A stretch of 64,000 nucleotides of DNA from Aquimixticola soesokkakensis (GTDB taxonomy: Bacteria > Pseudomonadota > Alphaproteobacteria > Rhodobacterales > Rhodobacteraceae). This document shows, piece after piece, positions 1-9,448 of this stretch. The notes under the pieces were generated by a model that ran no database searches, was not told the origin of the DNA, and worked only from the letters and a program-made list of their open reading frames with translations. Made by a program: the position numbers and the translations under genes. Position 1 is the first letter of the stretch. Each line of letters starts with the position of its first letter. Where the stretch lies: contig NZ_FWFS01000009.1 in assembly GCF_900172375.1 (NCBI RefSeq), positions 1-64,000 on the forward strand. Reading direction: 5' to 3'.

Positions 1-1048
<1,048 letters not shown>

Positions 1049-1053
1049 GGGGT

Positions 1054-2754
1054 CTATTCCTTCGCAGCGCGGGTGGCCGCGTGGCGCCCTGCGATAAAGC
1101 CGAAGGTCATCGCGGGTCCAAGGTTGATGCCCCCTGCCGGATAGAAGCCGCCAAAGGGGCTCGCGTTATCCGTGCCTGCCGCATAAAGCCCCGTGATCAC
1201 CTCCCCATCCGTGCCAAGCACGCGCGCCTGCCCATCGGTGGTGAGCCCGGCAAAGGTACCAAAACTGCCCGGGACAACCTCTACCGCATAGAACGGAGCG
1301 CGTTCGAGGGGCGCGACGGTGGGATTTGGCTTTTGCTCGGGGTCGCCTTGCAGCCGCATATAGGCGGTGGTGCCACGCCCGAACGCCGCATCCTCGCCCT
1401 GGCGCGCGCCCGCATTCCAGGTGGCCACCGTCGTCTCAAGTCCGACCGGATCGATGCCGCAGGCCACAGCCAGTGCGCCAAGGGTCTTTGCGGTTTTGAG
1501 ATAGCCGGATTTCAGCCAGTAGCCCATTGGCACTGGCGCAGGCCGCACAATGCCCAAGCCGTAGCGCCGCACAAAGCGATGGTCACAGATCAGCCAGGAC
1601 CGCGCGGCCTCCTGCGGCGGGGTCGCGGCGAGCATCTGCGTGACATAGTCGTGATAGCCATGCCCCTCGTTGCAAAACCGTTTTCCGTTTGCAAGCACGC
1701 CGATCACGCCGGGCTTTCCGCGATCGATGATATGGGGGAACACCCCGCTGGCACCGTTTGGCCAGGTGACGTGGGACACCGGGCAATAGGCCGTGGGGCT
1801 TGCCATGTCGAGGTCCAGCGTCGCGCCGGCGGCCTCGCCCAATCGCAGACCGTCGCCCGTTGCCGAAGGCACCGCCAAGGTCAGGTTTTCGCTATTGCGC
1901 TCAAAGGTTTTCGCACGGCGCACAGGGTCATGGGGAAAGCCGCCGCAAGCCAGCACAACGCCGCGCCGTGCCAGAAGGCGGCGACCATCGCGAAGCGTCA
2001 CGCCACAGATGTGACCTGTCTCGCCGGTCAGGGTGGCGACGGATTGACCGACGCGCAAATCGACACCGGCCTCAGTTGCGGATTTCAACAACCGCCCGAT
2101 AAGTGCCGCGCCGTTGCGCAGATCCATGCCCCGCCCGTACAGCATCAGGTCGCGAAAATGGCGCAAAACGCGGCCTGTGACATGGGCAAAGGCGGGGAGC
2201 GAGCGTGTCATCGTCATGAAGGCCTTGAGGTCCGGCCCCGATTGGATCGTCATGCCCTTGAAGGTGGTTTCGGGCAGGGGTTTGCGCAAGAGGCGGATAT
2301 TGTCACCCAGTTCGCGCGCGTCAAAGGGCTTGGCAATCACCGAGCGCCCGCCCATCCCCGCCCCGGGCTGATGGCCGTAGGTGTCGGGAATGTGCAATCC
2401 GCCCTCGAATTGCAGGGCGGTATTTTCCTCGAAAAACGTCACCATCTCCGGGGCCGCCGTCAAAAATGCCTCGATCTTTTGGGCTTTGAAGAACGGGCCG
2501 GTGACAGCCTTGAGGTAGCGGCGCGGGGCATCGATGTCCTCATTGATGCCGGCGCGCTGCGCCAGCGCGTTGCGCGGCGCGAAAATCCAGCCGCCCGACC
2601 AGGCCGAGGTGCCGCCCATGACGGGCTCTTTTTCCAGCACCACGACCTTGGCCCCCATCCGTGCAGCGGTCACGGCGGCAGCAAGCCCGCCTGCGCCTGC
2701 GCCGATCACGATGAGGTCGAAGGTTTCTTGCGAGGCGGCGGTTTGCGGTGTCAT
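1054..2754 (-). CDS. FAD-dependent oxidoreductase, 3-ketosteroid-dehydrogenase/fumarate-reductase flavoprotein type
   Basis: A 566-residue FAD_binding_2 family flavoprotein. The dinucleotide fold is at the N-terminus (VIGAGAGGLAAAV, residues about 16-28), followed by EKEPVMGGTSAWSGG, which contacts FAD in the fumarate reductase/KstD group. The C-terminal FAD-binding element is YAAGTDNASPFGGFYPAGG. The group catalyses dehydrogenation of ketosteroids or reduction of enoate-type substrates; the substrate here is unknown. No signal peptide or heme motif is seen. The ATG at 2754 has AAAGGG six bases upstream. Upstream on the same strand, after a 114-base gap, is a Gfo/Idh/MocA dehydrogenase, so the two may be co-transcribed. 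The stop codon lies about 6 bases from an IS end. Confidence 0.8.
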   Translation of the reverse strand: MTPQTAASQETFDLIVIGAGAGGLAAAVTAARMGAKVVVLEKEPVMGGTSAWSGGWIFAPRNALAQRAGINEDIDAPRRYLKAVTGPFFKAQKIEAFLTAAPEMVTFFEENTALQFEGGLHIPDTYGHQPGAGMGGRSVIAKPFDARELGDNIRLLRKPLPETTFKGMTIQSGPDLKAFMTMTRSLPAFAHVTGRVLRHFRDLMLYGRGMDLRNGAALIGRLLKSATEAGVDLRVGQSVATLTGETGHICGVTLRDGRRLLARRGVVLACGGFPHDPVRRAKTFERNSENLTLAVPSATGDGLRLGEAAGATLDLDMASPTAYCPVSHVTWPNGASGVFPHIIDRGKPGVIGVLANGKRFCNEGHGYHDYVTQMLAATPPQEAARSWLICDHRFVRRYGLGIVRPAPVPMGYWLKSGYLKTAKTLGALAVACGIDPVGLETTVATWNAGARQGEDAAFGRGTTAYMRLQGDPEQKPNPTVAPLERAPFYAVEVVPGSFGTFAGLTTDGQARVLGTDGEVITGLYAAGTDNASPFGGFYPAGGINLGPAMTFGFIAGRHAATRAAKE

Positions 2755-2868
2755 GGGGGCCCTTTGAGCAGATCGCTAACAGGTCGGTCGTTCCCCCGCC
2801 GGTTGTGCGCGGGGGGCGGGGTGGGGCTAGGAGCCTTGTGAAATCAATGCCTTGGTCCGTGCAAGTGC

Positions 2869-3942
2869 TTACACGGCGCGGCTTTGGCCGGGGTCAAGAA
2901 TGACGGGGCATCTGTCTTGCACGGAACGCTGGATGGCCTCGATCACCGCGATGTTGCGCGCGCCATCGGCAAGCGTGATGCGCGGCGTCTCCTCGCCGCT
3001 GATCACTGCGCAAAAATGGCGGATTTGTTCGATGTAGCTATCGGCCGGCTGCACGGAGCGCGGGCGGTTTACCTGCGGCGTGGTCCAGTTTTGCGCCCCC
3101 TCATGGGTCCAGAACGCCAGATCCGGCAGGCTCATGCCCGCACGCGTGCCCGAAAACATATGCGATACGGCGGGCATGGCCGGAAAGCGGGCAAGGTTCT
3201 CGCCCGCGGTTGTATCCCAAGACCACGGCCCGACGCCCGCATCGGTGAGGGCGATGGTGATCAGCCCGCCCTCCTGAAAGCGCAAGATGACAGCGGCGGT
3301 ATCCTCGACCGCGAAGCCGCGCTGGACATTGGCGCTCAGGGCCGAGACTTCGGTGATCTCGCCAAACAGGTAGCGCGCAAGGTCGATTTCGTGGATGAGG
3401 TTGATCAGCAGCGGGCCACCGGACCCGGCTTCGCGGCGCCAGGGCACATCGAAATAGGGGCTGTCTTTGTAGAGTGTGGCAGAAATCGTGCCGCTGACCA
3501 ACTGGCCGAACGCCCCGCTGTCAACGGCGGCTTTCGCCGCTTGCAAAAGTGGGTTGTGGCGACGATGGTGCCCGACCAGACCGGGCACGGCCGTCTCTTC
3601 GCTCAGTGCCACGAGCGCTGTGCACTTTGCGTGGCTCTCGCCCAGCGGCTTTTCGACAAGAACGGGCAGGCCCGCTTCGATCATCCGGGTCGCTTGGGGC
3701 ACATGAAGCGCGTTCGGCGTGGCGATGATAACGCCCTCAACCCGCGCGCCGGCCTCTGGTCCGCTGGTCCATGCGATGAGATCGTCAAGGGATTGAAAAT
3801 GGGCGCAGCCGTATTCTTGCGCCAGGGCTTTGCCCGTCTCGAACGGATCAACGATGGCCGCCAGATCGCTGGTCGGGCAGGCGCGGATCGCCTCTGCATG
3901 GGTGCGGCCAATGATGCCGCCGCCGATGATCGCCAGTCGCAT
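2869..3942 (-). CDS. Gfo/Idh/MocA-family NAD(P)-dependent oxidoreductase
   Basis: 357 residues with an N-terminal Rossmann fold beginning MRLAIIGGGIIGRTHAEAI, then the family's EKP motif (PVLVEKPLGES, around residue 100) and the C-terminal alpha/beta domain with LINLIHEIDLARYLFG. Members oxidise or reduce sugars, inositols and related polyols, or take part in trans-dihydrodiol-type reactions. The substrate cannot be read from the sequence. The frame is open further upstream to 4017, but the ATG at 3942 is chosen because AGGGAGGA lies upstream at normal spacing and the Rossmann fold starts immediately after it. The flavoprotein gene 114 bases downstream could be its partner. Confidence 0.85.
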   Translation of the reverse strand: MRLAIIGGGIIGRTHAEAIRACPTSDLAAIVDPFETGKALAQEYGCAHFQSLDDLIAWTSGPEAGARVEGVIIATPNALHVPQATRMIEAGLPVLVEKPLGESHAKCTALVALSEETAVPGLVGHHRRHNPLLQAAKAAVDSGAFGQLVSGTISATLYKDSPYFDVPWRREAGSGGPLLINLIHEIDLARYLFGEITEVSALSANVQRGFAVEDTAAVILRFQEGGLITIALTDAGVGPWSWDTTAGENLARFPAMPAVSHMFSGTRAGMSLPDLAFWTHEGAQNWTTPQVNRPRSVQPADSYIEQIRHFCAVISGEETPRITLADGARNIAVIEAIQRSVQDRCPVILDPGQSRAV

Positions 3943-4125
3943 GAGTATAGATCCTCCCTGGTCCTCTGCCTGTGGGGACTTGGGGCTACTATAACAGGTC
4001 TGGGTAAAATAAAACAATATTTAAAAGTTGAATAGGTTTCCATTTTTATGCGCGGCGGCTTCAAGACGCGGCCGGATGGGCTGCTCATGCGCGACATGCG
4101 CGCGCCGTTTCTTTTGCTATGGGCG

Positions 4126-4154
4126 CTTTTGGCGGCGCTCAAAGCCGCCAAAAG
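4126..4154. repeat. Perfect 11-bp inverted repeat between two minus-strand genes
   Basis: The stem cttttggcggc (4126-4136) pairs with gccgccaaaag (4144-4154) across a 7-base loop. It lies 57 bases past the stop of the minus-strand alpha/beta hydrolase gene, where a transcript end would be useful. On neither strand is it followed by a T run, so it is not a textbook intrinsic terminator. The rest of the 268-base gap 3943-4210 shows no gene that I can support. Confidence 0.4.
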
Positions 4155-4210
4155 GGAAAGTGTGGGCCGTGCCGGCGGGATCATTCGCGCAGGTGGCTGC
4201 GCTCGGGCGG

Positions 4211-5161
4211 CTACTTCTGGTCGGTCCGACCGACGTTGCGCGCGGCGATGTCGGCGGAGACCCCGACCCAGGCGGTGTCTTCCGGGTAGAGCGCGCTGCG
4301 CAGATAGGCCCATGTCAGGCGCTGCACATCCGACACACGTTGCGGGCTTTCGTCGGAGGTTTCGCTGGCATCCCAGCCTGAAATTCCGCCAAAAATATGC
4401 TGCGCGCCAAACAGTGTGGCCAGCGTTTTAGGGGCCGGTGCCGCATGATAGGCATCGCTGCGCCAATCCTTTCGCGCTGAAAACAGCGGCGTGTAATCCG
4501 CATCACCCACAACAATGAGCGCGGGTTGGGTCATGGTGTCAAAGCGCGTGGCTTTGAGGGCGGGAAAATGCTCCGACGCCCAGCCCCCCAAATCCGACCC
4601 TTTGCCCGGCGGGGCGATGGCCACGGCAGCTTTCAGGCGGGGTTCACGCAGGTCCACGACCTCGCCGCCGTGCGCATCGCTCATTTGCGCGCCACACAGC
4701 AGGGTTGCCGTATGCGCCCCCAGCGAATGCCCCACAACCGCCAGTCGGGTGCTGTCCAGCCGCGTGCCAAGGAAGGGCACGGCCTGTGCGATCTCGGCGA
4801 TCCGGTCGATTAACGTGCTGATGTCGCGCGCGCGGGACCGCCAGAACAGCGCCCCTTCCGGCCCTGTCGGGGCAAGCGCAAGCGTGGTGGAATCGAGGTG
4901 GGTCACCTGGATCACGACAAACCCGTGGGCTGCATAGAATTCCGCCAGAGGGCCATAGCCGCGGATCGACGACAGGTAATTCGAGGCCCCATGGCCGTGC
5001 GACAGCAAGATCACGGGCAGATTCTCGCCCGTTTGGGGGGCCCAGACACGCAGCTCCATCGGGCGCGGGCGATCGGCAACCTTTAGCGTGAAGGTGTAGC
5101 TCAGGTAGGGCGTTGCTTGGGGAAGGGGGGCGGTGTCCGGGATCAGGGAGGGAAGCGGCAT
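4211..5161 (-). CDS. Alpha/beta hydrolase (PAF-acetylhydrolase/dienelactone-hydrolase-like)
   Basis: 316 residues. The oxyanion-hole region is ILLSHGHGAS (51-60), the nucleophile elbow is GHSLGAH with Ser146, the acid is probably Asp220 or Asp222 (VVGDADYTP) and the histidine is His255 (GAQHIFGG), giving a complete triad. No signal peptide is visible, so it is probably cytoplasmic. The long loop between the oxyanion region and the elbow resembles the chlorophyllase/PAF-acetylhydrolase branch. The ATG at 5161 is preceded by AAGGA at about 8 bases. It is divergent from the AraC regulator at 5267, which makes that regulator the likely controller. The natural ester substrate is unknown. Confidence 0.75.
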   Translation of the reverse strand: MPLPSLIPDTAPLPQATPYLSYTFTLKVADRPRPMELRVWAPQTGENLPVILLSHGHGASNYLSSIRGYGPLAEFYAAHGFVVIQVTHLDSTTLALAPTGPEGALFWRSRARDISTLIDRIAEIAQAVPFLGTRLDSTRLAVVGHSLGAHTATLLCGAQMSDAHGGEVVDLREPRLKAAVAIAPPGKGSDLGGWASEHFPALKATRFDTMTQPALIVVGDADYTPLFSARKDWRSDAYHAAPAPKTLATLFGAQHIFGGISGWDASETSDESPQRVSDVQRLTWAYLRSALYPEDTAWVGVSADIAARNVGRTDQK

Positions 5162-5266
5162 AGCAAGGGTCCTTGGTGTTTAAGGGTGACTTCGCTGATC
5201 AATATGGACGGCTCGGTTCGGACGATCTATAGTTGTTCATCCGTAAAAATATCTCAAAGGTCCGAT

Positions 5267-6229
5267 ATGCTCGATCCTCTGGCCGATATCGTCACCATGC
5301 TGCGCCCACGGGCGGTGTTTTCGAAACAGGTCGTGGCCTATGCGCCGTGGCGGGTTCATCGCGCCGAGGCGGGGCGTCCGTTCTATTGTCTGATGCTGGA
5401 GGGCCAGTGCCGCCTTGAAGGCGAGGGGCAGGCGGCGATCGAGGTGCAGACAGGGGATTTCGTGCTGATCCCCGAGGCACAACAGTTTGTCATGTCGCAC
5501 GATGCGGCGGGGCTGGCACAGGACGGGGCACAGGAGCGGGCACAGGGCGGGGCGCGGGTCGCCTGCGAACCGGTGCAACTGGCCGAGGGCGTGTTCCGGC
5601 TGGGCGCGGCGACAGGGGCCGCTTCGGCGCGGTTCCTCGTTGGCTATTGTGCTTTCGAGACGCCCGATGCCCCGATCCTCGTGTCCTTGTTGCCACGGCT
5701 GGTGCATGTGCGCGCCGATCCGCGGCTAGCGATGTTGGTGCAGCTGATCCGCGATGAAACGGGCGCGCATCGCCCCGCGCGGGAGGTGATTTTGAACCGG
5801 TTGCTGGAGGTTTTGCTGATCGAGGGTCTGCGCGGGGCCACCGAGCCAAGCGATACGGGGCTGCTGCGCGGCTTGGCGGATCACCAGATTGCCATCGCCC
5901 TGCGCGGCATGCACGAAGCCCCTGCGCAGGCCTGGACCGTGCGCGAGCTTGCCCGCGCGGCGGGGCTGTCGCGCTCGGCCTTTTTTGACCGCTTCACCCG
6001 CCTTGTGGGGGTGCCACCGATGGAGCATCTGTCGAACTGGCGGATGGCGCTTGCCAAATGGTTGCTGCGCGACAATGTGCCCATCGCGCGGGTGGCCGAG
6101 CGGGTGGGCTACAGCTCTCCGGCGACCTTTGGCACGGCGTTTCGCAAACGGGTCGGCATGTCGCCGGCGCGGTTTGCCAGGGCCGAAACTGCATCAGCCT
6201 CCTCTGTGGGGGACAGCGGCCAAGCCTGA
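5267..6229 (+). CDS. AraC-family transcriptional regulator with N-terminal cupin domain
   Basis: 320 residues. The N-terminal half (about 5-190) is a cupin-type sensor of the kind found in AraC regulators (RPFYCLMLEGQCRLEGEG, TGDFVLIPEAQQFVMSHD). The C-terminal half carries two HTH motifs: WTVRELARAAGLSRSAFFDRF and VPIARVAERVGYSSPATFG, followed by FRKRVGMSPARFA. The start is the ATG at 5267 with AAAGG six bases before it; the frame continues upstream without a better site. Alanine/glutamine-rich imperfect repeats lie near residue 85. It is transcribed divergently from the alpha/beta hydrolase, with 105 bases between the starts, which suggests local control of that gene. Confidence 0.85.
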   Translation: MLDPLADIVTMLRPRAVFSKQVVAYAPWRVHRAEAGRPFYCLMLEGQCRLEGEGQAAIEVQTGDFVLIPEAQQFVMSHDAAGLAQDGAQERAQGGARVACEPVQLAEGVFRLGAATGAASARFLVGYCAFETPDAPILVSLLPRLVHVRADPRLAMLVQLIRDETGAHRPAREVILNRLLEVLLIEGLRGATEPSDTGLLRGLADHQIAIALRGMHEAPAQAWTVRELARAAGLSRSAFFDRFTRLVGVPPMEHLSNWRMALAKWLLRDNVPIARVAERVGYSSPATFGTAFRKRVGMSPARFARAETASASSVGDSGQA

Positions 6230-6488
6230 CCTGTGCCGCAGTCCGGCCTTTGCCCCCTGCGCAGAGGCACCGCCTTCACGGCGGGCGCGACTGGCTGGCG
6301 GGGCCGGCGGGCAGGGGCCTTTGGCGCTTTTCCTTAAGTCTGCTTCTTGTGTCTGCATCGCGGCGCTCTATGGTTGGCGCATAGATTTTAGCGGCACCTT
6401 GATCCGGGCGCGCAGGTGCACCGGGGGGACATCCTGCGCCCACCGCGCCGACCATCCGGGGGGGGCCGCAGACCGTGAAAGGAACACG

Positions 6489-7292
6489 ATGGGGTCTGTC
6501 GTCGAGCGCACCTTTGCCGTTTTGGAATTGCTGAGCACAGCACCGGACGGGCTGTCGGTTTCCGCCATTGCCGAGCATCTGGACATGCCGGCCAGCGGCA
6601 CGCACCGCTTGCTCAACCAGCTTGTCCAAAGCGGGTATGTTTCCCAGGACCGCACGCAGGGTGACTACGGGCTGACCATGAAGGCAGCCGCCATCGGCAT
6701 GAGCTTTTTGCGCCGCAGCAAGGTTGTCGATATTGCCCAACCGGTCATGGATGCGCTGGCGCAGTCCACGCATGAACTCGTGCGTCTGAGCGTGGTCGAC
6801 ACCAATGACCTGATCTGGATCGGCGTGGCGCAGGGCGCAACAATGGGCCTGCGCTACGATCCGGGCGAAGATCAGGGGGTGGTTGCCCATCTGGCATCCT
6901 CTGCAAGCGGGCTTGTGTGGCTTTCAACATTGCCCGATGACGCCGCGCTGATGCGTGCGGCGCAACAGGGGTTTCGTATTGACACGAATGGGCCGAACGC
7001 GCCCACGGGTGCTGGCGATCTGTTGCAGCGTCTGGCCGAGACCCGCGCGCGCGGCTTCTCGATGGTTGTCGATTGTTTCATGCCGGGGATGAATGCGATG
7101 GCCGCGGCGATCCGCCATCCCGATACCGATCAAAGCATCGGGACGCTCAGCGTGGCAGGCCCCTCGGTGCGCTTTGTGCCCGAGCGGATGGAGGCCCATG
7201 GTGCGGCCTTGATGCAGGCCGCCCGCGAGCTCGGTAAAATGGCCTATGCCTCGCAGTTCTTTCGCAGGGCGCTTGACCCTGCTGCGCGCTAA
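6489..7292 (+). CDS. IclR-family transcriptional regulator
   Basis: 267 residues. The N-terminal winged helix (residues about 5-62) reads VVERTFAVLELLSTAPDGLS then MPASGTHRLLNQLVQSGYV. The C-terminal GAF-like effector domain (about 75-255) includes RLSVVDTNDLIWIG and a closing segment IGTLSVAGPSVRF typical of IclR proteins. The ATG at 6489 follows AAAGGAA; the frame is open 600 bases further upstream, but that stretch overlaps the AraC gene and is a shadow. It stands alone: the 259-base gap upstream and the 196-base gap downstream hold no gene I can support. Its target genes and ligand are not evident. Confidence 0.85.
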   Translation: MGSVVERTFAVLELLSTAPDGLSVSAIAEHLDMPASGTHRLLNQLVQSGYVSQDRTQGDYGLTMKAAAIGMSFLRRSKVVDIAQPVMDALAQSTHELVRLSVVDTNDLIWIGVAQGATMGLRYDPGEDQGVVAHLASSASGLVWLSTLPDDAALMRAAQQGFRIDTNGPNAPTGAGDLLQRLAETRARGFSMVVDCFMPGMNAMAAAIRHPDTDQSIGTLSVAGPSVRFVPERMEAHGAALMQAARELGKMAYASQFFRRALDPAAR

Positions 7293-7363
7293 GCGCAGCG
7301 TGCGCCGCTTTTGGGGCGAAATCCCGATCGTCCCTGCGAAACCGACGCCACAGGTCACTAAAT

Positions 7364-7391
7364 TTGCGCATGAAATCAACGCACCTATAGG
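7364..7391 (+). promoter_or_regulatory. Candidate promoter of the lipoprotein gene, with 10-bp direct repeat
   Basis: TTGCGC at 7364-7369 and TATAGG at 7386-7391 are separated by 16 bases, an acceptable -35/-10 pair about 100 bases upstream of the lipoprotein start. The -10 region lies in a direct repeat (ataggttctc, ataggttgtt at 7387-7406). The call is by eye and weak. Confidence 0.25.
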
Positions 7392-7488
7392 TTCTCATAG
7401 GTTGTTTTGCCCCCCGTTCGCGGGCTGAATTTCATCGGGTCTCAAGGGATCTGAACGAAATGACGCGCAAGGGTTTAGGAGACATGAC

Positions 7489-8055
7489 ATGCGGATTTTT
7501 GCACTGGCGGCCTGTTCGGCGGCCTCTCTTTCTTTGGCGGCTTGCGGAGGGTCCTCTGTGGGGGATCTGTCCGAAGTTGACCTTCCCGATCAATACGCCA
7601 GCCTCGAGGGACTCGTGACGGCGGCGGAAAATGGGGACCTTGCCACCGCTTCCGAGACCATGATGAGCGGCACCGCCAACCTGTCGGGGGCTTTGGCCAT
7701 CAGTGACATTGGCGACGACGAGGAGCTCGAAGCCATCGGGGACCTGAGCCTGACCGCAGATTTCACCGGCGGCACCGTGACGGGGACGGCGGATAATTTC
7801 GGGCTGTATGACGAAGACACGCAGGCTCTCGAAGAGGAGCTCTCGGGCTCCCTTGCGATTTCGGGGACGACCGCTGGCACGTCTTTGACCGCCGATGCCA
7901 TCGGGACGGTCAACGATGGCGAAGACCACAGCGTCGATCTGGATCTGAGTGGCACCTTCTACGACTACGACGGTCAACTTGCGCTTTACGGCGACCTGGA
8001 GGGGACGATCGACAGCGAAACCTACGAAGGCGGCTTCGGGGCGATCGAGGACTGA
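7489..8055 (+). CDS. Small surface-lipoprotein candidate, TbpB/transferrin-binding-protein-like beta domain
   Basis: 188 residues. A signal peptide ends in the lipobox LAAC, with Cys19 as the acylated residue, followed by GGSS, so no Asp-2 inner-membrane retention signal. The mature part is acidic and glycine/threonine-rich and made of short alternating strands (LSGALAISDI, LSLTADFTGGTVTGTADNF, LSGSLAISGTTAGTSL, LSGTFYDYDGQLALYG), ending YEGGFGAIED. This resembles the small beta-barrel C-lobe fold of TbpB-like lipoproteins. The ATG at 7489 has AGGAGA six bases upstream. The next gene, 118 bases on, encodes a Slam-like exporter, so I infer this lipoprotein is its substrate and reaches the cell surface. 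The ligand is unknown. The family assignment is by pattern, not alignment. Confidence 0.65.
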   Translation: MRIFALAACSAASLSLAACGGSSVGDLSEVDLPDQYASLEGLVTAAENGDLATASETMMSGTANLSGALAISDIGDDEELEAIGDLSLTADFTGGTVTGTADNFGLYDEDTQALEEELSGSLAISGTTAGTSLTADAIGTVNDGEDHSVDLDLSGTFYDYDGQLALYGDLEGTIDSETYEGGFGAIED

Positions 8056-8061
8056 TCCCCC

Positions 8062-8106
8062 GCCTTGATTTCAACGGCCTCGATTTCAACGGCCTCGATT
8101 TTAACG
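8062..8106. repeat. Three tandem 15-bp units between lipoprotein and Slam-like gene
   Basis: gccttgatttcaacg, gcctcgatttcaacg and gcctcgattttaacg stand head to tail, beginning 7 bases after the lipoprotein stop codon. The unit count could vary between strains. No hairpin or T run follows, so it is not a terminator. Confidence 0.85.
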
Positions 8107-8173
8107 AGTGCACTGTCAAACGGGCCGTGTCGCGGGGTGCTGCGTCACGGCCCTCACGCAAAGGGGGACTGGC

Positions 8174-9448
8174 ATGAACTCTTTCACGTCGCGCCGCTTG
8201 GACCGCATGGGCCGCTTGGACCGCATGTATCGCAGGCTGTGCGCGCTGCTGGCCGTGATGGTTTTCTCCCTGAGCCAGAGCGCCTTGGCCGATCCGTCGG
8301 GCAGTGCGCAGGCGGTGCATGCGCAGCTGATGAACGCGGGGCGGGCGGCTTTGGCCGCAGGCGACCCCGACACATCCCTGACCGCTTTTTCCCGGGCCCT
8401 GCGTCTGGCGCCCCGCGATCCGCGCGCGCAGCTTGCGATGGCGCAGGCATGGGCCCAATCGGGACAGCCGCGCCGCGCCGAGGCGTTTTTGCACCATCTT
8501 TTGCGCGATGCAACGCAACAGGAAAATGCGGCGCTGTATCTTGCGGCGCTGGACGAGCTTGCGCGGCGCTACCCGTTCCAGTTTTCCGCATCGCTGGCGT
8601 TTTTGCCGAGCTCGAATATCAAGAACACCTCCTCCGAGACCTATTTCGACACGCTTTGGGGGCGGTTTGCGATCGAAGATGGCGGCGCGCAGACCTCCGG
8701 TGTCGGAGTCGATGCGGGCGCGCAGGTGCTGTATCGTCGGCCTCTTGGCGCAGGGCAATCGCTCGAGATCGGCGCAAACCTTGGCCGCGTCTGGTATCGC
8801 GCACAGGAGCTGCGGTACTGGCGCGGGCGGCTTTTTGCGGATGTGACATCGCAGACCCGCCAGACCAGCGCGCGCGCAGGGGTGCATGTCGCGGGTGTCC
8901 GTTTCGACGCGGGCGCGCAAAGCGGCGCCAACCGGCTGACACGGGGCCTGCACGCAGGCTGGTCCACGCGCCTGTCCCAAAGCGCATCGCTCACGCTGTC
9001 GGGGCGGTTTGAAACCCGCGCGTATCTCGACAAACCCGCCCTGTCGGGGCCTTTTGGCGCTCTCTCTCTTGGGGGGCACATGGCCCTTGGACCGTCACAG
9101 GCGCTCGCGTTTGGCACGACAATCGAGCGCAGCACCCCCGCGCTGGCCTACCACCGCTATTGGGGGGCGGGGCTGCGCGCGGACTATCGGTTTGATCTGT
9201 CAGACACGCTGCGTGCGGGGATCGATGCCAGTGCAACCCTGCGCCGCTATGACACTGATTTCCCATCCCTCGATTATGCCCGACGTGACATGGTTTATCG
9301 GGTCGGTGGGATGCTGTCGGACAGCCGCCTCTCCCTTATGGGGGCAACGCCGACCCTGTCTTGCGGCTATAAGGTCCAGACCTCGAATGTCGCGCTTTAT
9401 GCGTCCAGAACGACAGAGTGCCGGCTTGGCTGGGCCTATCGCTTCTAG
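8174..9448 (+). CDS. Slam-like outer-membrane lipoprotein exporter (surface lipoprotein assembly modifier, TPR plus beta-barrel)
   Basis: 424 residues. A signal peptide (hydrophobic core LCALLAVMVFSLSQ) is probably cleaved after SALA at 39. Residues about 43-130 are TPR-like helices (GRAALAAGDPDTSLTAFSRA, AMAQAWAQSGQPRRAEAFL). From about 135 the protein is all amphipathic strands, opening FQFSASLAFLPSSNIKNTSS, the characteristic start of the Slam/DUF560 barrel, and ending in phenylalanine (RLGWAYRF), the Omp85-recognised terminus. Slam proteins move lipoproteins to the outer face of the outer membrane. The start at 8174 has AAGGGGGA upstream; an 18-bp tandem duplication (8193-8228) repeats the residues RLDRM. 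The lipoprotein immediately upstream is the likely client. The gene overlaps the convergent hydrolase gene by 4 bases. Confidence 0.75.
   Translation: MNSFTSRRLDRMGRLDRMYRRLCALLAVMVFSLSQSALADPSGSAQAVHAQLMNAGRAALAAGDPDTSLTAFSRALRLAPRDPRAQLAMAQAWAQSGQPRRAEAFLHHLLRDATQQENAALYLAALDELARRYPFQFSASLAFLPSSNIKNTSSETYFDTLWGRFAIEDGGAQTSGVGVDAGAQVLYRRPLGAGQSLEIGANLGRVWYRAQELRYWRGRLFADVTSQTRQTSARAGVHVAGVRFDAGAQSGANRLTRGLHAGWSTRLSQSASLTLSGRFETRAYLDKPALSGPFGALSLGGHMALGPSQALAFGTTIERSTPALAYHRYWGAGLRADYRFDLSDTLRAGIDASATLRRYDTDFPSLDYARRDMVYRVGGMLSDSRLSLMGATPTLSCGYKVQTSNVALYASRTTECRLGWAYRF

Noticed and set aside
1081-2841. Long plus-strand open frame (586 codons) opposite the flavoprotein gene
   Set aside because: Composition is Arg/Gly/Ala/His-rich shadow of a high-GC minus-strand gene with clear FAD motifs; no family features or ribosome-binding site.
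4126-4154. Intrinsic terminator
   Set aside because: Perfect stem but no T run after it on either strand; the runs of T and A lie at the stem base on the wrong side. Listed as an inverted repeat instead.
5889-6488. N-terminal extension of the IclR frame
   Set aside because: It overlaps the AraC gene in another frame; AAAGGAA and the IclR N-terminus place the start at 6489.
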